NCBI GenBank assembly: GCA_013151705.1
Contig: JAADHT010000205.1
Location: 1-13,573, forward strand
DNA length: 13,573 bases
Direction: 5' to 3'
From: Kiritimatiellota bacterium
Lineage (GTDB): Bacteria; Verrucomicrobiota; Lentisphaeria; Victivallales; JAADHT01
Position numbers and translations under genes: made by a program. The notes beneath the pieces were generated by a model. The model did not search any database and was not told the DNA's origin. It saw only the letters and a program-made list of their open reading frames with translations. This document shows, in pieces, positions 5,671 to 13,554 of this stretch. How positions within the stretch are numbered: position 1 is the stretch's first letter; each line of letters starts with the position of its first letter.

Positions 5671-7902
5671 TCAAAGATTCCTCTCGTCGGTTGCGACAAG
5701 CGTTTCGTTCGCTTTCATTTCAATTTCGATAAGCGGCGAGCGAACGATCCGCGGTTTTTTGTTCGCGCGCTTGACTGACGCCGCGCCGGAGGCGAACGGA
5801 TTCGCCATACGCAGAATTCCATCACGGCGGCTCTCGACGACCACATTCACGACGATGCCGACCGCGAGTTTCGCGGAGACGAGAAATCCGCCCGCCACCG
5901 GCATCCGCGCGAATTCCGCGTCGCTCCAAGTGGATGGGACGCCTGGAAACAGATGAATCACCCCCCGCCGCTCGTGCAGAAGCATTTCGCAGACCGCCGC
6001 TACGGCGCCCATTCCGGCGTCCATCTGCATAACTTCCCTGAATTTTCCTGTGTTGTGAATGCCGCCGCGGCCCATTATGGAGAATCCCGGAAAACGAACG
6101 TCATGCAACGTGCCGTGCCCTTCGTTGACATAGACCTTGCGCCAAATCTCAAGGGTAAGCTCAGCCATGTCCCCGTTGCCGCAGCGGGAATGAAGCATCG
6201 ACGCCCAGGGCATGCTCCATCCGGACCACTGCCCCATCCCCTTCTCCACCCAGTTGTTGATGGTGTTCGCCGCCGCGATCCTCCATCGCTCTGAATGAGG
6301 ATCGTACGAGTCGAACGGGCATATGCCGGCCAAAAGCGAGTGGTGCCTGTGGCTCTCGTCCAAATCCTGTCCATCCCACAGCGCGATTTTAGCGGATTCC
6401 CCGTCTCCGACGAACGACGCCTCCGGCAAACGCTTCAAGATATCCTCCCAAACTGGATCCGGCGCGGTTCCCAAGGTTTCGGCCGCGGAAATCAACCGTT
6501 CGGCCAACTGACGCGCGGCGGCGAGCTGGAAACTGGCATCCACTCCCCAAGCGTCCATACGGGCCCCGCGGAACTCCGGCGAAACGGTCAGGGGCAGTGT
6601 GAGCGCGCCGTCGTCCGTCTCCTCCATCATCGCCTCGTATACCCTCATCGCTCCTTTCATAAACGGAAACGCGATATTCGCGAGAAAATCGTCGTCTCCG
6701 GTGTGGAGGAAATAGTCGTGGGTCATTTTCGCCACCCAGGCGGTGCATGCGTGGTCCACCGCGCCCGTCCAGAATCCACCCATAAAGGTGCCGCGGTCGT
6801 CCACCGCATGCGGCAGCATCAAGCCGTCGTCCACTCCGATGAAGTTTCTAGCGTTCTCGGCCAGGCTTTCACGCCAGGACCACACCAAGTCGAACAACGG
6901 GCGAAGATGTTCCGGCTTGTTCGCTTTGAGGGCGGGCCAGTAGCACATCTGGACATTAATGTTGAAATGGTAGTCCGACGACCAAGGCGGCATCTCGTGA
7001 TCCTCTATCCACGGCCCTTGGAGTGTGGCTGGCACGCCGGATGGGTTGGTGAAGCATCCGAATTTGTACAGTCCGTATGTATAGATGTAGTTGAGCGCGT
7101 CGTTCGGGATGGAGATTTCCGGAACGCCGTTCCAGTAGTTCGTCCACCAGCGTTCGACGGATTCCGCGAGATTCGCGGCGCCCCGACCGCGAGCGTCGAG
7201 TAGAAACGCTTCCACGCGTTTCTCCAGCTCCTTGGTGTCCGAGCCAAGCGCCGTCGTTCCCCACAAAGCGCCGTCGTCGATTAAATATCCAACGCATATT
7301 CCGGGATCCGCCGGAAGTCGCTGTATCCATCCCCGCGAAGCCGCCGATTTCGGCAAAACGTGCGGTTCGACCATGGAAACGCTTCTGAAATAGTCTTCGA
7401 GATGATTCCAGGAGGGAAAGTTTTCTGCTTCGAAGCCGGATTCGGGGAACGCGAGATGGAACAGTTGCGACTCCATGTCCATCCGCGCTTCGATCACAAA
7501 CACGCGACCTTCGCGTTCGTATTCGATCAACGCGAGTCCGTTTCGCGGATCCAGGGAGCCGCGGCGTAGCGTGGAGTCTTTCGGAAGGAGAATGTCGATT
7601 CTTCCCACCGATACTATCGACGGCCGTTCGGGCTCACCTTCGACGTTTTCGGTCTCGGAAGCGAATATCGCCTTGATTCCATCTTCGTCCCCCCGCTCAA
7701 GGCAGTCGCGGATATCGCGGTAATTTTGTTTCTCCGTCCATTTCATCCCCCCGCGGTGATCCCAGAAATCGGCTCTGCCGATTGTTATTTTCAACTTATC
7801 ACCGCCGCCCCAAATCTCAAGACCGGTCGTCGCGTTGCCCAGGGGTATTCCGGCATGGCAGGATTCGACGGGAAATTTCCATTCAGCTGTATTTGTTTTC
7901 AT
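5671..7902 (-). CDS. GH95 family glycoside hydrolase (putative alpha-L-fucosidase/alpha-L-galactosidase)
   Basis: A 743-residue protein matching the full length of GH95, inverting exo-enzymes of the AfcA type with an N-terminal beta domain, an (alpha/alpha)6 barrel and a C-terminal beta domain. Signature blocks in order are HFNINVQMCYWPA (312-324), with N314 and N316 matching the two active-site Asn; LTVSPEFRG (438-446), with E443 as probable general acid; DESHRHHSLLAG (515-526); GWSMPWASMLHSRCGNGD (561-578); and MQMDAGMG (625-632), with D628 at the catalytic Asp. ELLLHERR-like and LFPGVPSTW blocks follow at 639-659. There is no signal peptide, so it is predicted cytoplasmic and would act on imported oligosaccharides. 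The ATG overlaps the lipoprotein stop (ATGA), implying coupling. Fucose versus galactose specificity cannot be read from sequence alone. Confidence 0.85.
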   Translation of the reverse strand: MKTNTAEWKFPVESCHAGIPLGNATTGLEIWGGGDKLKITIGRADFWDHRGGMKWTEKQNYRDIRDCLERGDEDGIKAIFASETENVEGEPERPSIVSVGRIDILLPKDSTLRRGSLDPRNGLALIEYEREGRVFVIEARMDMESQLFHLAFPESGFEAENFPSWNHLEDYFRSVSMVEPHVLPKSAASRGWIQRLPADPGICVGYLIDDGALWGTTALGSDTKELEKRVEAFLLDARGRGAANLAESVERWWTNYWNGVPEISIPNDALNYIYTYGLYKFGCFTNPSGVPATLQGPWIEDHEMPPWSSDYHFNINVQMCYWPALKANKPEHLRPLFDLVWSWRESLAENARNFIGVDDGLMLPHAVDDRGTFMGGFWTGAVDHACTAWVAKMTHDYFLHTGDDDFLANIAFPFMKGAMRVYEAMMEETDDGALTLPLTVSPEFRGARMDAWGVDASFQLAAARQLAERLISAAETLGTAPDPVWEDILKRLPEASFVGDGESAKIALWDGQDLDESHRHHSLLAGICPFDSYDPHSERWRIAAANTINNWVEKGMGQWSGWSMPWASMLHSRCGNGDMAELTLEIWRKVYVNEGHGTLHDVRFPGFSIMGRGGIHNTGKFREVMQMDAGMGAVAAVCEMLLHERRGVIHLFPGVPSTWSDAEFARMPVAGGFLVSAKLAVGIVVNVVVESRRDGILRMANPFASGAASVKRANKKPRIVRSPLIEIEMKANETLVATDERNL

Positions 7903-8354
7903 TTAACTTTGAACATCACCCTGGCTGTTTTGTCGTTGGCTGTGGCGTTCATCAGATAGGTGCCGCTGGAGAGTTTTTTCTTAGACGCGGTTTGGTCGAG
8001 GGTCGCGCTTTTTTGACCTTTCTTGATCAGAATTATGGCGCATTTGGCACCCCTGGCGATTTTAGCGTCTGAATCGCAAGGATATATGTTTAAAATCACC
8101 GTGTCGTTTGTTTTGGCTCCGACGACTATTTCAGCGTTGTCGGCCACGGGCTTTTCAATGGCTGAGCAAATGCTGCTCTTTTTAATGGTTTTCTGCCCGC
8201 CGATAGTCACGGAAAACGGCATAATGTAATCACCCGACAACGCCGGTTTCTCGGTTATGGCTTCCGCCTTCGCCGCTATTTTGTCGGCCAACCTGCATCC
8301 CGTCACTCCCGCCGCCAACATCGCCACTCCCAAAAACACACGCGATTTTTTCAT
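7899..8354 (-). CDS. Predicted lipoprotein of unknown function
   Basis: A 151-residue protein with a clear lipoprotein signal: MKKSR, a hydrophobic stretch FLGVAMLAAG, and lipobox VTGC with Cys20 as the lipid-modified residue. The mature part (about 131 residues) is Lys/Ala-rich with alternating polar and hydrophobic stretches such as AEIVVGAKTNDTVILNIYP and KCAIILIKKG, suggesting a small beta-sandwich. I recognise no family. The start at 8354 is fixed by AAGGAGA at 8366-8360, 5 nt upstream, and by the signal peptide; the frame is open further upstream but without lipoprotein-like sequence. It lies 26 nt after the membrane-protein gene and overlaps the GH95 start by 4 nt, so the three are probably one operon. 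A role in binding or presenting glycans is possible but not shown. Confidence 0.82.
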   Translation of the reverse strand: MKKSRVFLGVAMLAAGVTGCRLADKIAAKAEAITEKPALSGDYIMPFSVTIGGQKTIKKSSICSAIEKPVADNAEIVVGAKTNDTVILNIYPCDSDAKIARGAKCAIILIKKGQKSATLDQTASKKKLSSGTYLMNATANDKTARVMFKVK

Positions 8355-8380
8355 TGCAGTCTCCTTTTTGTGAAAGCCAA

Positions 8381-8686
8381 TCACCCTCTTTTGGTTGGTT
8401 TGTCGTTGAAAACATAGAATAGGATGCAGATGATGCCAATGAGCTTCAGCAGAATGCCGATGGGACCATTGTACACGTCCGGCGTCTGAACATCCGCGTC
8501 GAAATAACCGCCGGCCTCGCGGCCGACGTAGATTACGACTCCCACCATAACATACAGAATACCGAGATACACCACGGATATGAACACGCTGAAAACGATT
8601 TTCGACAGGTTGACGACAATCCACTCCTTCGTGTTTTCAGCCGGCGACCTGGCGTAGGTGTTTCCAAGTTTTCGTCTTCTAATCAT
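8381..8686 (-). CDS. Small two-helix membrane protein of unknown function
   Basis: A 101-residue protein with a basic N-terminus (MIRRRK) and two predicted membrane helices: about 30-54 (IVFSVFISVVYLGILYVMVG and following) and about 74-93 (GPIGILLKLIGIICILFYVF). About 20 polar residues lie between them, and the tail NDKPTKRG is basic. Both ends are probably cytoplasmic. No family is recognised. The ATG at 8686 is preferred because GGAG lies 9 nt upstream; a TTG at 8701 is in frame but overlaps that site. It is first in the minus-strand operon behind the promoter at 8800-8772 and precedes the lipoprotein by 26 nt. Confidence 0.72.
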   Translation of the reverse strand: MIRRRKLGNTYARSPAENTKEWIVVNLSKIVFSVFISVVYLGILYVMVGVVIYVGREAGGYFDADVQTPDVYNGPIGILLKLIGIICILFYVFNDKPTKRG

Positions 8687-8767
8687 ATTCAACGGCTCCA
8701 AACGTTTCTTATTTCTTAACGTTCAAAATCCAACCGGATTCATTTTACCCCTGTCCAAGCTTGCGTG

Positions 8768-8776
8768 TGATATAAT
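8768..8776 (+). promoter_or_regulatory. Extended -10 promoter for carB
   Basis: A perfect TATAAT (8771-8776) preceded by TGA (8768-8770) forms an extended -10 element. No good -35 is seen at the right distance, as in many extended -10 promoters. Transcription would start near 8783, leaving a leader of about 158 nt before carB. A weaker alternative is TATAGT at 8854-8859. Confidence 0.45.
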
Positions 8777-8800
8777 AACGCGGGAACCGGTTGTTGCCAA
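8772..8800 (-). promoter_or_regulatory. Promoter of the minus-strand glycan operon
   Basis: On the minus strand, TTGGCA (8800-8795) is 17 nt before TATTAT (8777-8772). Transcription would start near 8765, giving a leader of about 80 nt before the ATG at 8686. Its -10 overlaps the plus-strand -10 at 8771-8776 on the opposite strand. Confidence 0.5.
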
Positions 8801-8860
8801 CATCTTTTCGAATAATTCGTCCATATTTTTATGGAATTTCACTTACAAGGCGTTATAGTT

Positions 8861-8922
8861 GGCGTCTGTCGGAAACGGGGGATCGCAATCCCATGCATGC
8901 GACGGAATCAAACGACAACGCC
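8861..8922 (+). promoter_or_regulatory. Structured 5' leader of carB
   Basis: GGCGTCTGTCG (8861-8871) pairs with CGACAACGCC (8913-8922) as a 10-bp stem with one bulged C. Inside it, GGGAT (8879-8883) and ATCCC (8888-8892) pair around a 4-nt loop. The closing stem ends 8 nt before the carB ribosome site AGGAG (8931-8935). Upstream, CCATA-TTTT-TATGG (8821-8834) forms a small perfect hairpin. No T-run follows, so transcription attenuation is not evident, and no known riboswitch class is recognised. Control by a pyrimidine-linked signal is inference from position only. Confidence 0.4.
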
Positions 8923-8940
8923 CGCACGATAGGAGTATAT

Positions 8941-11900
8941 ATGCCGAAAAGAGAGGATATCAAAAAAATATTATTGATCGGAGCCGGACCGATAGTTATC
9001 GGACAAGCTTGCGAATTCGACTATTCCGGAACCCAGGCCTGCAAGGCTTTGCGTCAGGAAGGCTATGAAGTTGTGTTGGTGAACAGCAATCCAGCCACGA
9101 TAATGACCGACCCGGAATTCGCCGATAAAACATACATCGAGCCGCTCACCAAAAACATATTGCACGAGATAATTCGCAGGGAGCGTCCCGACGCCCTCCT
9201 TCCAACCTTGGGCGGCCAGACCGCTCTCAACTTGGCGATGGAGCTTCACGCGAGCGGAATCCTCAAACGCTACAACGTTGAAATGCTCGGAGCCAAAGCA
9301 GATGTCATCCATCGGGCGGAAGATCGCGAGGAATTTAAAAAAACCATGCGTGGAATCGGCATGGACATCCCGGGCAGCGTCTCCGTGCGCTCCATGTCTG
9401 AAGCGCTGAAAGCGGTTGAGGAGATAGGGTCGTTTCCCCTCATCATACGTCCGGGTTTCACGCTGGGCGGCACCGGCGGCGGCATAGCGGAGAACATTGA
9501 CGAATTCAAAACCATCGTGGCGCGCGGGCTCGACGCGAGTCCCACCGGAGAGGTGCTCGTCGAGGAGTCTCTCGTCGGCTGGAAGGAGTTCGAGCTCGAG
9601 GTGATGCGCGACAACAAAGACAACGCGGTGATAATCTGCTCGATCGAGAACATTGATCCGATGGGAGTCCACACCGGAGACAGCGTAACCGTGGCGCCCC
9701 AGCAGACCCTCACCGACCGCGGATACCAGAAGATGCGGGACGCGACTATCGCGGTGATGAGGGCCATCGGCGTCGAAACCGGCGGATCCAACGTTCAATG
9801 GGCCGTGAACCCGGAAAACGGGCGGATGGTTATAATAGAAATGAACCCGCGGGTCTCGCGCTCCAGCGCGTTGGCCTCCAAGGCCACGGGGTTTCCTATC
9901 GCGAAATTCGCCGCGAAACTCGCGGTCGGCTACACGCTCGACGAAATTTCAAACGACATAACGAAAGAGACTCCGGCGTGTTTCGAACCGTCGATCGACT
10001 ACGTCGTCACCAAAATCCCGAGATTCGCCTTCGAGAAATTCCCCACCGCCGACAGCACGCTGACGACCCAGATGAAGTCGGTCGGTGAGACTATGAGCAT
10101 CGGAAAAACCTTCAAGCAGTCCCTTCAAAAAGCGTTGCGCTCGTTGGAGATCGGCCGTGCCGGATTCGGCGCCGACGGCAAAGACGCGGCGAACGACGCT
10201 CTTTCAGACAACGAGCTGGTGAAAAACCTGAAACGCCCCAACGCCGACAGGTTTTTTCAGATTCACGCCGCGTTCAAACGCGGTTGGACGGAGGAGCGCC
10301 TGCTTGAGCTCACCGGAATCGATTTGTGGTTTTTAAGGCATATGCGCGAACTTGTTCTCTACGAGGATGAGATAAAAACGGTCGGCTCTTTGAAGGGAAT
10401 GAAAAAAGACAAACCGCTTTTCCTTCAAGCCAAAGAGTTCGGATATTCGGACAAACAACTGGCGTTTCTACTGAATGCGAGCGAACGGGAGGTCCGAGCG
10501 GCCAGAAAAGAGCTGGGCATTTGCCCGGTATACGCGTTGGTGGACACTTGCGCCGCTGAATTCGAGGCCTATACCCCATACTATTACTCCACCTACGGCG
10601 AGAGGGACGAACGCAAACCAAGCGACGCCAAAAAAATAATGATTCTGGGTGGCGGCCCGAATCGGATAGGGCAGGGCATTGAGTTCGACTACTGCTGCGT
10701 CCATGCCTCTTTCGCCCTGCGAAAGGCGGGATACGAGACCATCATGGTCAACAGCAACCCGGAAACCGTGAGTACGGACTACGACACGAGCGACCGTCTT
10801 TATTTCGAGCCCTTGACGGTCGAGGACGTTCTGCACATCTACGAAAGCGAGGGTTGCGATGGTGTGATAGTCCAGTTCGGAGGACAGACTCCTCTCAACA
10901 TCGCCGAGGAGCTTGAGCGGGAGGGCGTGAAAATAATAGGAACAAGCCCCCAAAATATCGAAGCCGCCGAAGATAGGGACTTTTTCCAGAAACTCGTCTC
11001 GAAAATAGGCATAAAACAACCGAACAACGGAATCGCCACAAACGTGGAGGATGCCGCGCGCATAGCCGAACGCGTCACATATCCGGTGCTGGTGCGCCCG
11101 TCATTTGTGCTGGGCGGGCGGGCGATGGTGATAGTTTACAACGAGAAATGGCTGCGGAAATATATGAGCGAGGCGGTTGAGGCTTCCGAGGAGCGTCCGG
11201 TGCTGATAGATAAGTATCTTGAAAACGCCACCGAGCTCGATGTCGATTGCGTCTCGGATGGCGAGAACGCCGTGATCGGAGCGGTTATGGAGCACGTGGA
11301 GCTGGCCGGCATCCATTCCGGCGACAGCGCCTGCACAATCCCGACTTTGAATATTCCGGAAAACGTCCTCGACAAGATCAAAGCGCATACTTTCGACTTG
11401 GCCCGGGAACTCGGCGTGATCGGATTGATGAATGTTCAGTACGCGGTCAAAGACGGGGAAGTGTACATTCTCGAGGTGAATCCGCGGGCCTCGCGCACCG
11501 TACCGTTCGTCAGCAAGGCGATCGGAGTGCCGCTCGCTAAAATAGCGGCCTTGACCATGGTCGGTCGCAAGTTGCCGGAAATAGGATTCACCAACGAGAT
11601 AATCCCAAAACATATTTCCGTGAAGGAGGCGGTTTTTCCTTTTAACCGTTTCCCGGGAATAGACATTGTGCTGAGCCCCGAGATGAAATCGACCGGCGAG
11701 GTTATGGGAATCGATCACATTCCGGGCCTCGCGTATTTGAAATCGCAAATCGCGGCGGGTGGCGAGGTTCCGAGCGAAGGTAACATCTTCATGAGCGTAA
11801 GAGGCCTCGACAAAGAGGCTATCGTGGAGTTGGCGCTCGAATACGTGAAGCTGGGGTTCTCCATATACGCCACTCCAGGCACGTCCACGGTCCTTCGCGA

Positions 11901-12198
11901 CGCCGGAGTCAAATCAACCGCGCTGTTGAAAATATCGGTCGGCCGACCGAATATATTGGATTTGATGGCGGACGACGAGATAGCGTTGATAATCAACACG
12001 CCGTCCCCCGGCCCGTCGCCAAAAGTCGATGAGATCAGAATGAGAGCCGACGCCGTCTTGCGGAGTGTGCCGATAATCACGACCATTAGCGCCGCCGCCG
12101 CCGCTCTTGACGGACTCAAGGCTTTGGATGAGATGAGTGTTATGGATATATGCTCCATCCAAGAGTATCACAGAAACGCGTTGAATTTGGATATTTGA
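8941..12198 (+). CDS. carB: Carbamoyl-phosphate synthase large subunit
   Basis: A 1085-residue protein (E. coli CarB has 1073) making carbamoyl phosphate from ammonia, bicarbonate and two ATP, feeding pyrimidines and arginine. The two synthetase halves are visible: the first opens with KKILLIGAGPIVIGQACEFDYSG (positions 8-30), the second with MILGGGPNRIGQGIEFDY (from 567). The ATP-grasp pairs EMNPRVSRSSALASKATG and EVNPRASRTVPFVSKA are present. The MGS-like regulatory domain runs from about 948 (NIFMSVRGLD, ATPGTST, GRPNILD, INTPSP). The ATG at 8941 is chosen over in-frame ATGs at 8791 and 8893 because AGGAG lies 5 nt upstream and the family begins here. The glutaminase subunit gene carA is not in the window. 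def starts 4 nt after its stop. Confidence 0.97.
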   Translation: MPKREDIKKILLIGAGPIVIGQACEFDYSGTQACKALRQEGYEVVLVNSNPATIMTDPEFADKTYIEPLTKNILHEIIRRERPDALLPTLGGQTALNLAMELHASGILKRYNVEMLGAKADVIHRAEDREEFKKTMRGIGMDIPGSVSVRSMSEALKAVEEIGSFPLIIRPGFTLGGTGGGIAENIDEFKTIVARGLDASPTGEVLVEESLVGWKEFELEVMRDNKDNAVIICSIENIDPMGVHTGDSVTVAPQQTLTDRGYQKMRDATIAVMRAIGVETGGSNVQWAVNPENGRMVIIEMNPRVSRSSALASKATGFPIAKFAAKLAVGYTLDEISNDITKETPACFEPSIDYVVTKIPRFAFEKFPTADSTLTTQMKSVGETMSIGKTFKQSLQKALRSLEIGRAGFGADGKDAANDALSDNELVKNLKRPNADRFFQIHAAFKRGWTEERLLELTGIDLWFLRHMRELVLYEDEIKTVGSLKGMKKDKPLFLQAKEFGYSDKQLAFLLNASEREVRAARKELGICPVYALVDTCAAEFEAYTPYYYSTYGERDERKPSDAKKIMILGGGPNRIGQGIEFDYCCVHASFALRKAGYETIMVNSNPETVSTDYDTSDRLYFEPLTVEDVLHIYESEGCDGVIVQFGGQTPLNIAEELEREGVKIIGTSPQNIEAAEDRDFFQKLVSKIGIKQPNNGIATNVEDAARIAERVTYPVLVRPSFVLGGRAMVIVYNEKWLRKYMSEAVEASEERPVLIDKYLENATELDVDCVSDGENAVIGAVMEHVELAGIHSGDSACTIPTLNIPENVLDKIKAHTFDLARELGVIGLMNVQYAVKDGEVYILEVNPRASRTVPFVSKAIGVPLAKIAALTMVGRKLPEIGFTNEIIPKHISVKEAVFPFNRFPGIDIVLSPEMKSTGEVMGIDHIPGLAYLKSQIAAGGEVPSEGNIFMSVRGLDKEAIVELALEYVKLGFSIYATPGTSTVLRDAGVKSTALLKISVGRPNILDLMADDEIALIINTPSPGPSPKVDEIRMRADAVLRSVPIITTISAAAAALDGLKALDEMSVMDICSIQEYHRNALNLDI

Positions 12199-12202
12199 CT
12201 CT

Positions 12203-12769
12203 ATGAGCATATTCCGGAAAAAGAGGCTTCGCATAAGAATCTACGGAGAAACCGCACTTAGAAAAACAGCTGCGGAAATCGCGGAGATCGACGATAAAAT
12301 CAAGACGTTGGCCGAAGTGATGATAAACACTATGCGCTCCGCGGATGGTGTGGGACTGGCCGCTCCCCAAGTCGGCGAAAGCGTTCGCATGTGCGTGCTG
12401 GACGTGCCGTCCCGCCGGGACGCGTCCGCTCTGTCGCAGGGAGAAATGTCGTTGTTGCCGAAGATGCCCATCGTCCTTGTGAATCCGGAAGTGCTACCCA
12501 CCACGAAAGAGTTGGTCACGACGGAAGAGGGATGCCTCAGCGTGCCGAAAATCTATGCCCCGGTGACTCGACCGGCTCGGATAATGCTCACCGCTCGGAC
12601 ATTGACCGGCGAGCTATTGCATGTTGAATGCGCCGGATTGCTCTCCAAAGCCGTTCAACATGAGGTGGATCATCTGAACGGAATTTTGTTTCCGGATAAA
12701 TTGGAGGCCGACGAGATGAGCAAAATAGCGGGTGAGCTGAAAAAACTGCGGAAAACGCGCGGACGGTAG
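12203..12769 (+). CDS. def: Peptide deformylase
   Basis: A 188-residue metallohydrolase that removes the formyl group from the N-terminal methionine of new proteins in the cytoplasm. All three family motifs are intact: GVGLAAPQ (49-56), EGCLS (109-113) with metal ligand C111, and QHEVDH (152-157) with ligands H153 and H157 and catalytic E154. Two to three extra residues precede the usual start, and the segment 70-88 (RRDASALSQGEMSLLPKMP) is an insertion-like loop before the VNPEV strand. The gene begins 4 nt after carB with no ribosome site in the gap, so translation probably depends on carB. Its usual partner fmt is not present. Confidence 0.96.
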   Translation: MSIFRKKRLRIRIYGETALRKTAAEIAEIDDKIKTLAEVMINTMRSADGVGLAAPQVGESVRMCVLDVPSRRDASALSQGEMSLLPKMPIVLVNPEVLPTTKELVTTEEGCLSVPKIYAPVTRPARIMLTARTLTGELLHVECAGLLSKAVQHEVDHLNGILFPDKLEADEMSKIAGELKKLRKTRGR

Positions 12770-12799
12770 CGGTTTTCATCTGAAAGGAGGATAACTATT

Positions 12800-13249
12800 A
12801 TGATTTTCGACTCATTGAAAAACGCCGGGATTTACGCCGGAACATCCGTTCGCCTGAGGATGGCTTTCGATTTCTTGTCCGACACCGATTTCTCCGCCGT
12901 CCAAGACGGGAAGATCAAACTTGACGGCGAGAATGTCTTCGCGATCGTCCAGAGTTATGAATCCAGACCGCTGGAAGACTCCAAATGGGAAGCGCATCGC
13001 GAATACATTGACGTGCAGTTCATCATAAGCGGTTCGGAGAAAATAGGAGTGGCAAAACTTGACGGTTTGTCTCCAGAGACGGAATACGACGAATCGGGAG
13101 ATTGCCGGCTCTTCAACGGCGATGGCGATATGCTGACACTGTGTCCCGGAGACTTCGCCGTCCTCTACCCCTGGGACGCTCATATGCCGGGAGTCGCCAT
13201 CGACGCTCCGGAGAAAGTGAGAAAAGTCGTGGTGAAAATCAGACGTTGA
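12800..13249 (+). CDS. YhcH/YjgK/YiaL family protein
   Basis: A 149-residue single-domain cupin-like protein (DUF386), full length for the family. Relatives include YhcH/NanQ of the sialic acid operon, reported to act as a sugar anomerase, YiaL, and the small EbgC subunit. The probable metal-ligand block KWEAHREYIDVQF (62-74) supplies E64, H66 and perhaps D71, and YPWDAHMPG (123-131) supplies H128. The start is marked by a near-perfect ribosome site AAGGAGG (12784-12790), 9 nt before the ATG, 30 nt after def. The strong site suggests translation independent of def. It has no metabolic link to carB or def, so its sugar substrate is not indicated by its neighbours on this side. Confidence 0.9.
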   Translation: MIFDSLKNAGIYAGTSVRLRMAFDFLSDTDFSAVQDGKIKLDGENVFAIVQSYESRPLEDSKWEAHREYIDVQFIISGSEKIGVAKLDGLSPETEYDESGDCRLFNGDGDMLTLCPGDFAVLYPWDAHMPGVAIDAPEKVRKVVVKIRR

Positions 13250-13308
13250 AACCACTACCCCGGATCCGTGAGAATCCAGCGGAGGCGTATATGCGAGGCG
13301 GCGGTGAA

Positions 13309-13332
13309 CTGGAGTCTTTTTAGCGATTCCAG
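13309..13332 (+). terminator. Possible terminator hairpin downstream of the yhcH-like gene
   Basis: CTGGAGTC (13309-13316) and GATTCCAG (13325-13332) form an 8-bp stem (one G-U pair) around an 8-nt loop. The T-run TTTCTCTTTTT begins only about 12 nt further on, so it is an imperfect terminator. No better candidate for ending the carB-def-yhcH transcript was found. Confidence 0.35.
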
Positions 13333-13374
13333 CGGCATTGACGGCTTTCTCTTTTTGCGCGAAACCGTTTGGAC

Positions 13375-13554
13375 CTATATATCAGGCACGAAATGAGGAT
13401 TTCCGCGAAAACACTTGATTTTGCGCGTCGAGAGGCTAATATAAAGGCTGTCGGGAGTCTCCAACAGCTCTTGCGACTTGAAGAACTCCACTCGTCGGAA
13501 AACCAGGGGAAATAGCGGAAAATATCCGATTTCCCGCAAATTACGAACGTTCAT
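13375..13554 (-). CDS. Possible small protein of 59 residues, unrecognised
   Basis: A minus-strand frame opens with an ATG at 13554 and ends with a TAG at 13377-13375. The peptide begins MNVRNLREIGYFPLFPLVF and ends RGNPHFVPDI; it is mildly basic with an aromatic-rich start. A weak GGAA lies about 12 nt upstream and a stop codon precedes the ATG. On the opposite strand, 13393-13515 also encodes a plausible 40-residue peptide, so at most one is likely real and both may be chance. Confidence 0.18.
   Translation of the reverse strand: MNVRNLREIGYFPLFPLVFRRVEFFKSQELLETPDSLYISLSTRKIKCFRGNPHFVPDI
13415..13442 (+). promoter_or_regulatory. Weak promoter candidate near the right edge
   Basis: TTGATT (13415-13420) lies 16 nt before TAATAT (13437-13442), pointing off the right edge. 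A second AT-rich box, TATATA near 13376, follows TTGCGC at about 15 nt. Either could serve a gene outside the window. Support is only by match to consensus. Confidence 0.25.
13507..13535. repeat. Hairpin near the right edge
   Basis: GGGAAAT (13507-13513) and ATTTCCC (13529-13535) pair over 7 bp. Inside, after a 2-nt AG bulge, CGGA (13516-13519) and TCCG (13525-13528) pair around a 5-nt loop. No T-run follows on either strand. It could be part of a small RNA, an operator, or a terminator lacking its tail. Confidence 0.4.

Noticed and set aside
5187..5674. Isomerase pieces as two separate functional genes or a programmed frameshift
   Set aside because: The central part of the barrel is missing, so joining the two frames would still give a truncated protein; no slippery site is seen.
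6295..7203. 302-residue plus-strand reading frame
   Set aside because: It is antisense to the well-conserved GH95 gene and has no recognisable motifs or ribosome site.
8355..8624. N-terminal extension of the lipoprotein up to 8624
   Set aside because: It would overlap the membrane-protein gene in another frame, is Arg/His-rich, and the lipoprotein signal with its own ribosome site starts at 8354.
8791..8940. Longer carB start at 8791 or 8893
   Set aside because: Neither has a ribosome site, the added residues do not resemble CarB, and AGGAG precedes the ATG at 8941.
8971..9798. 275-residue minus-strand reading frame
   Set aside because: It is antisense to carB; the coding strand is fixed by CarB motifs along its whole length.
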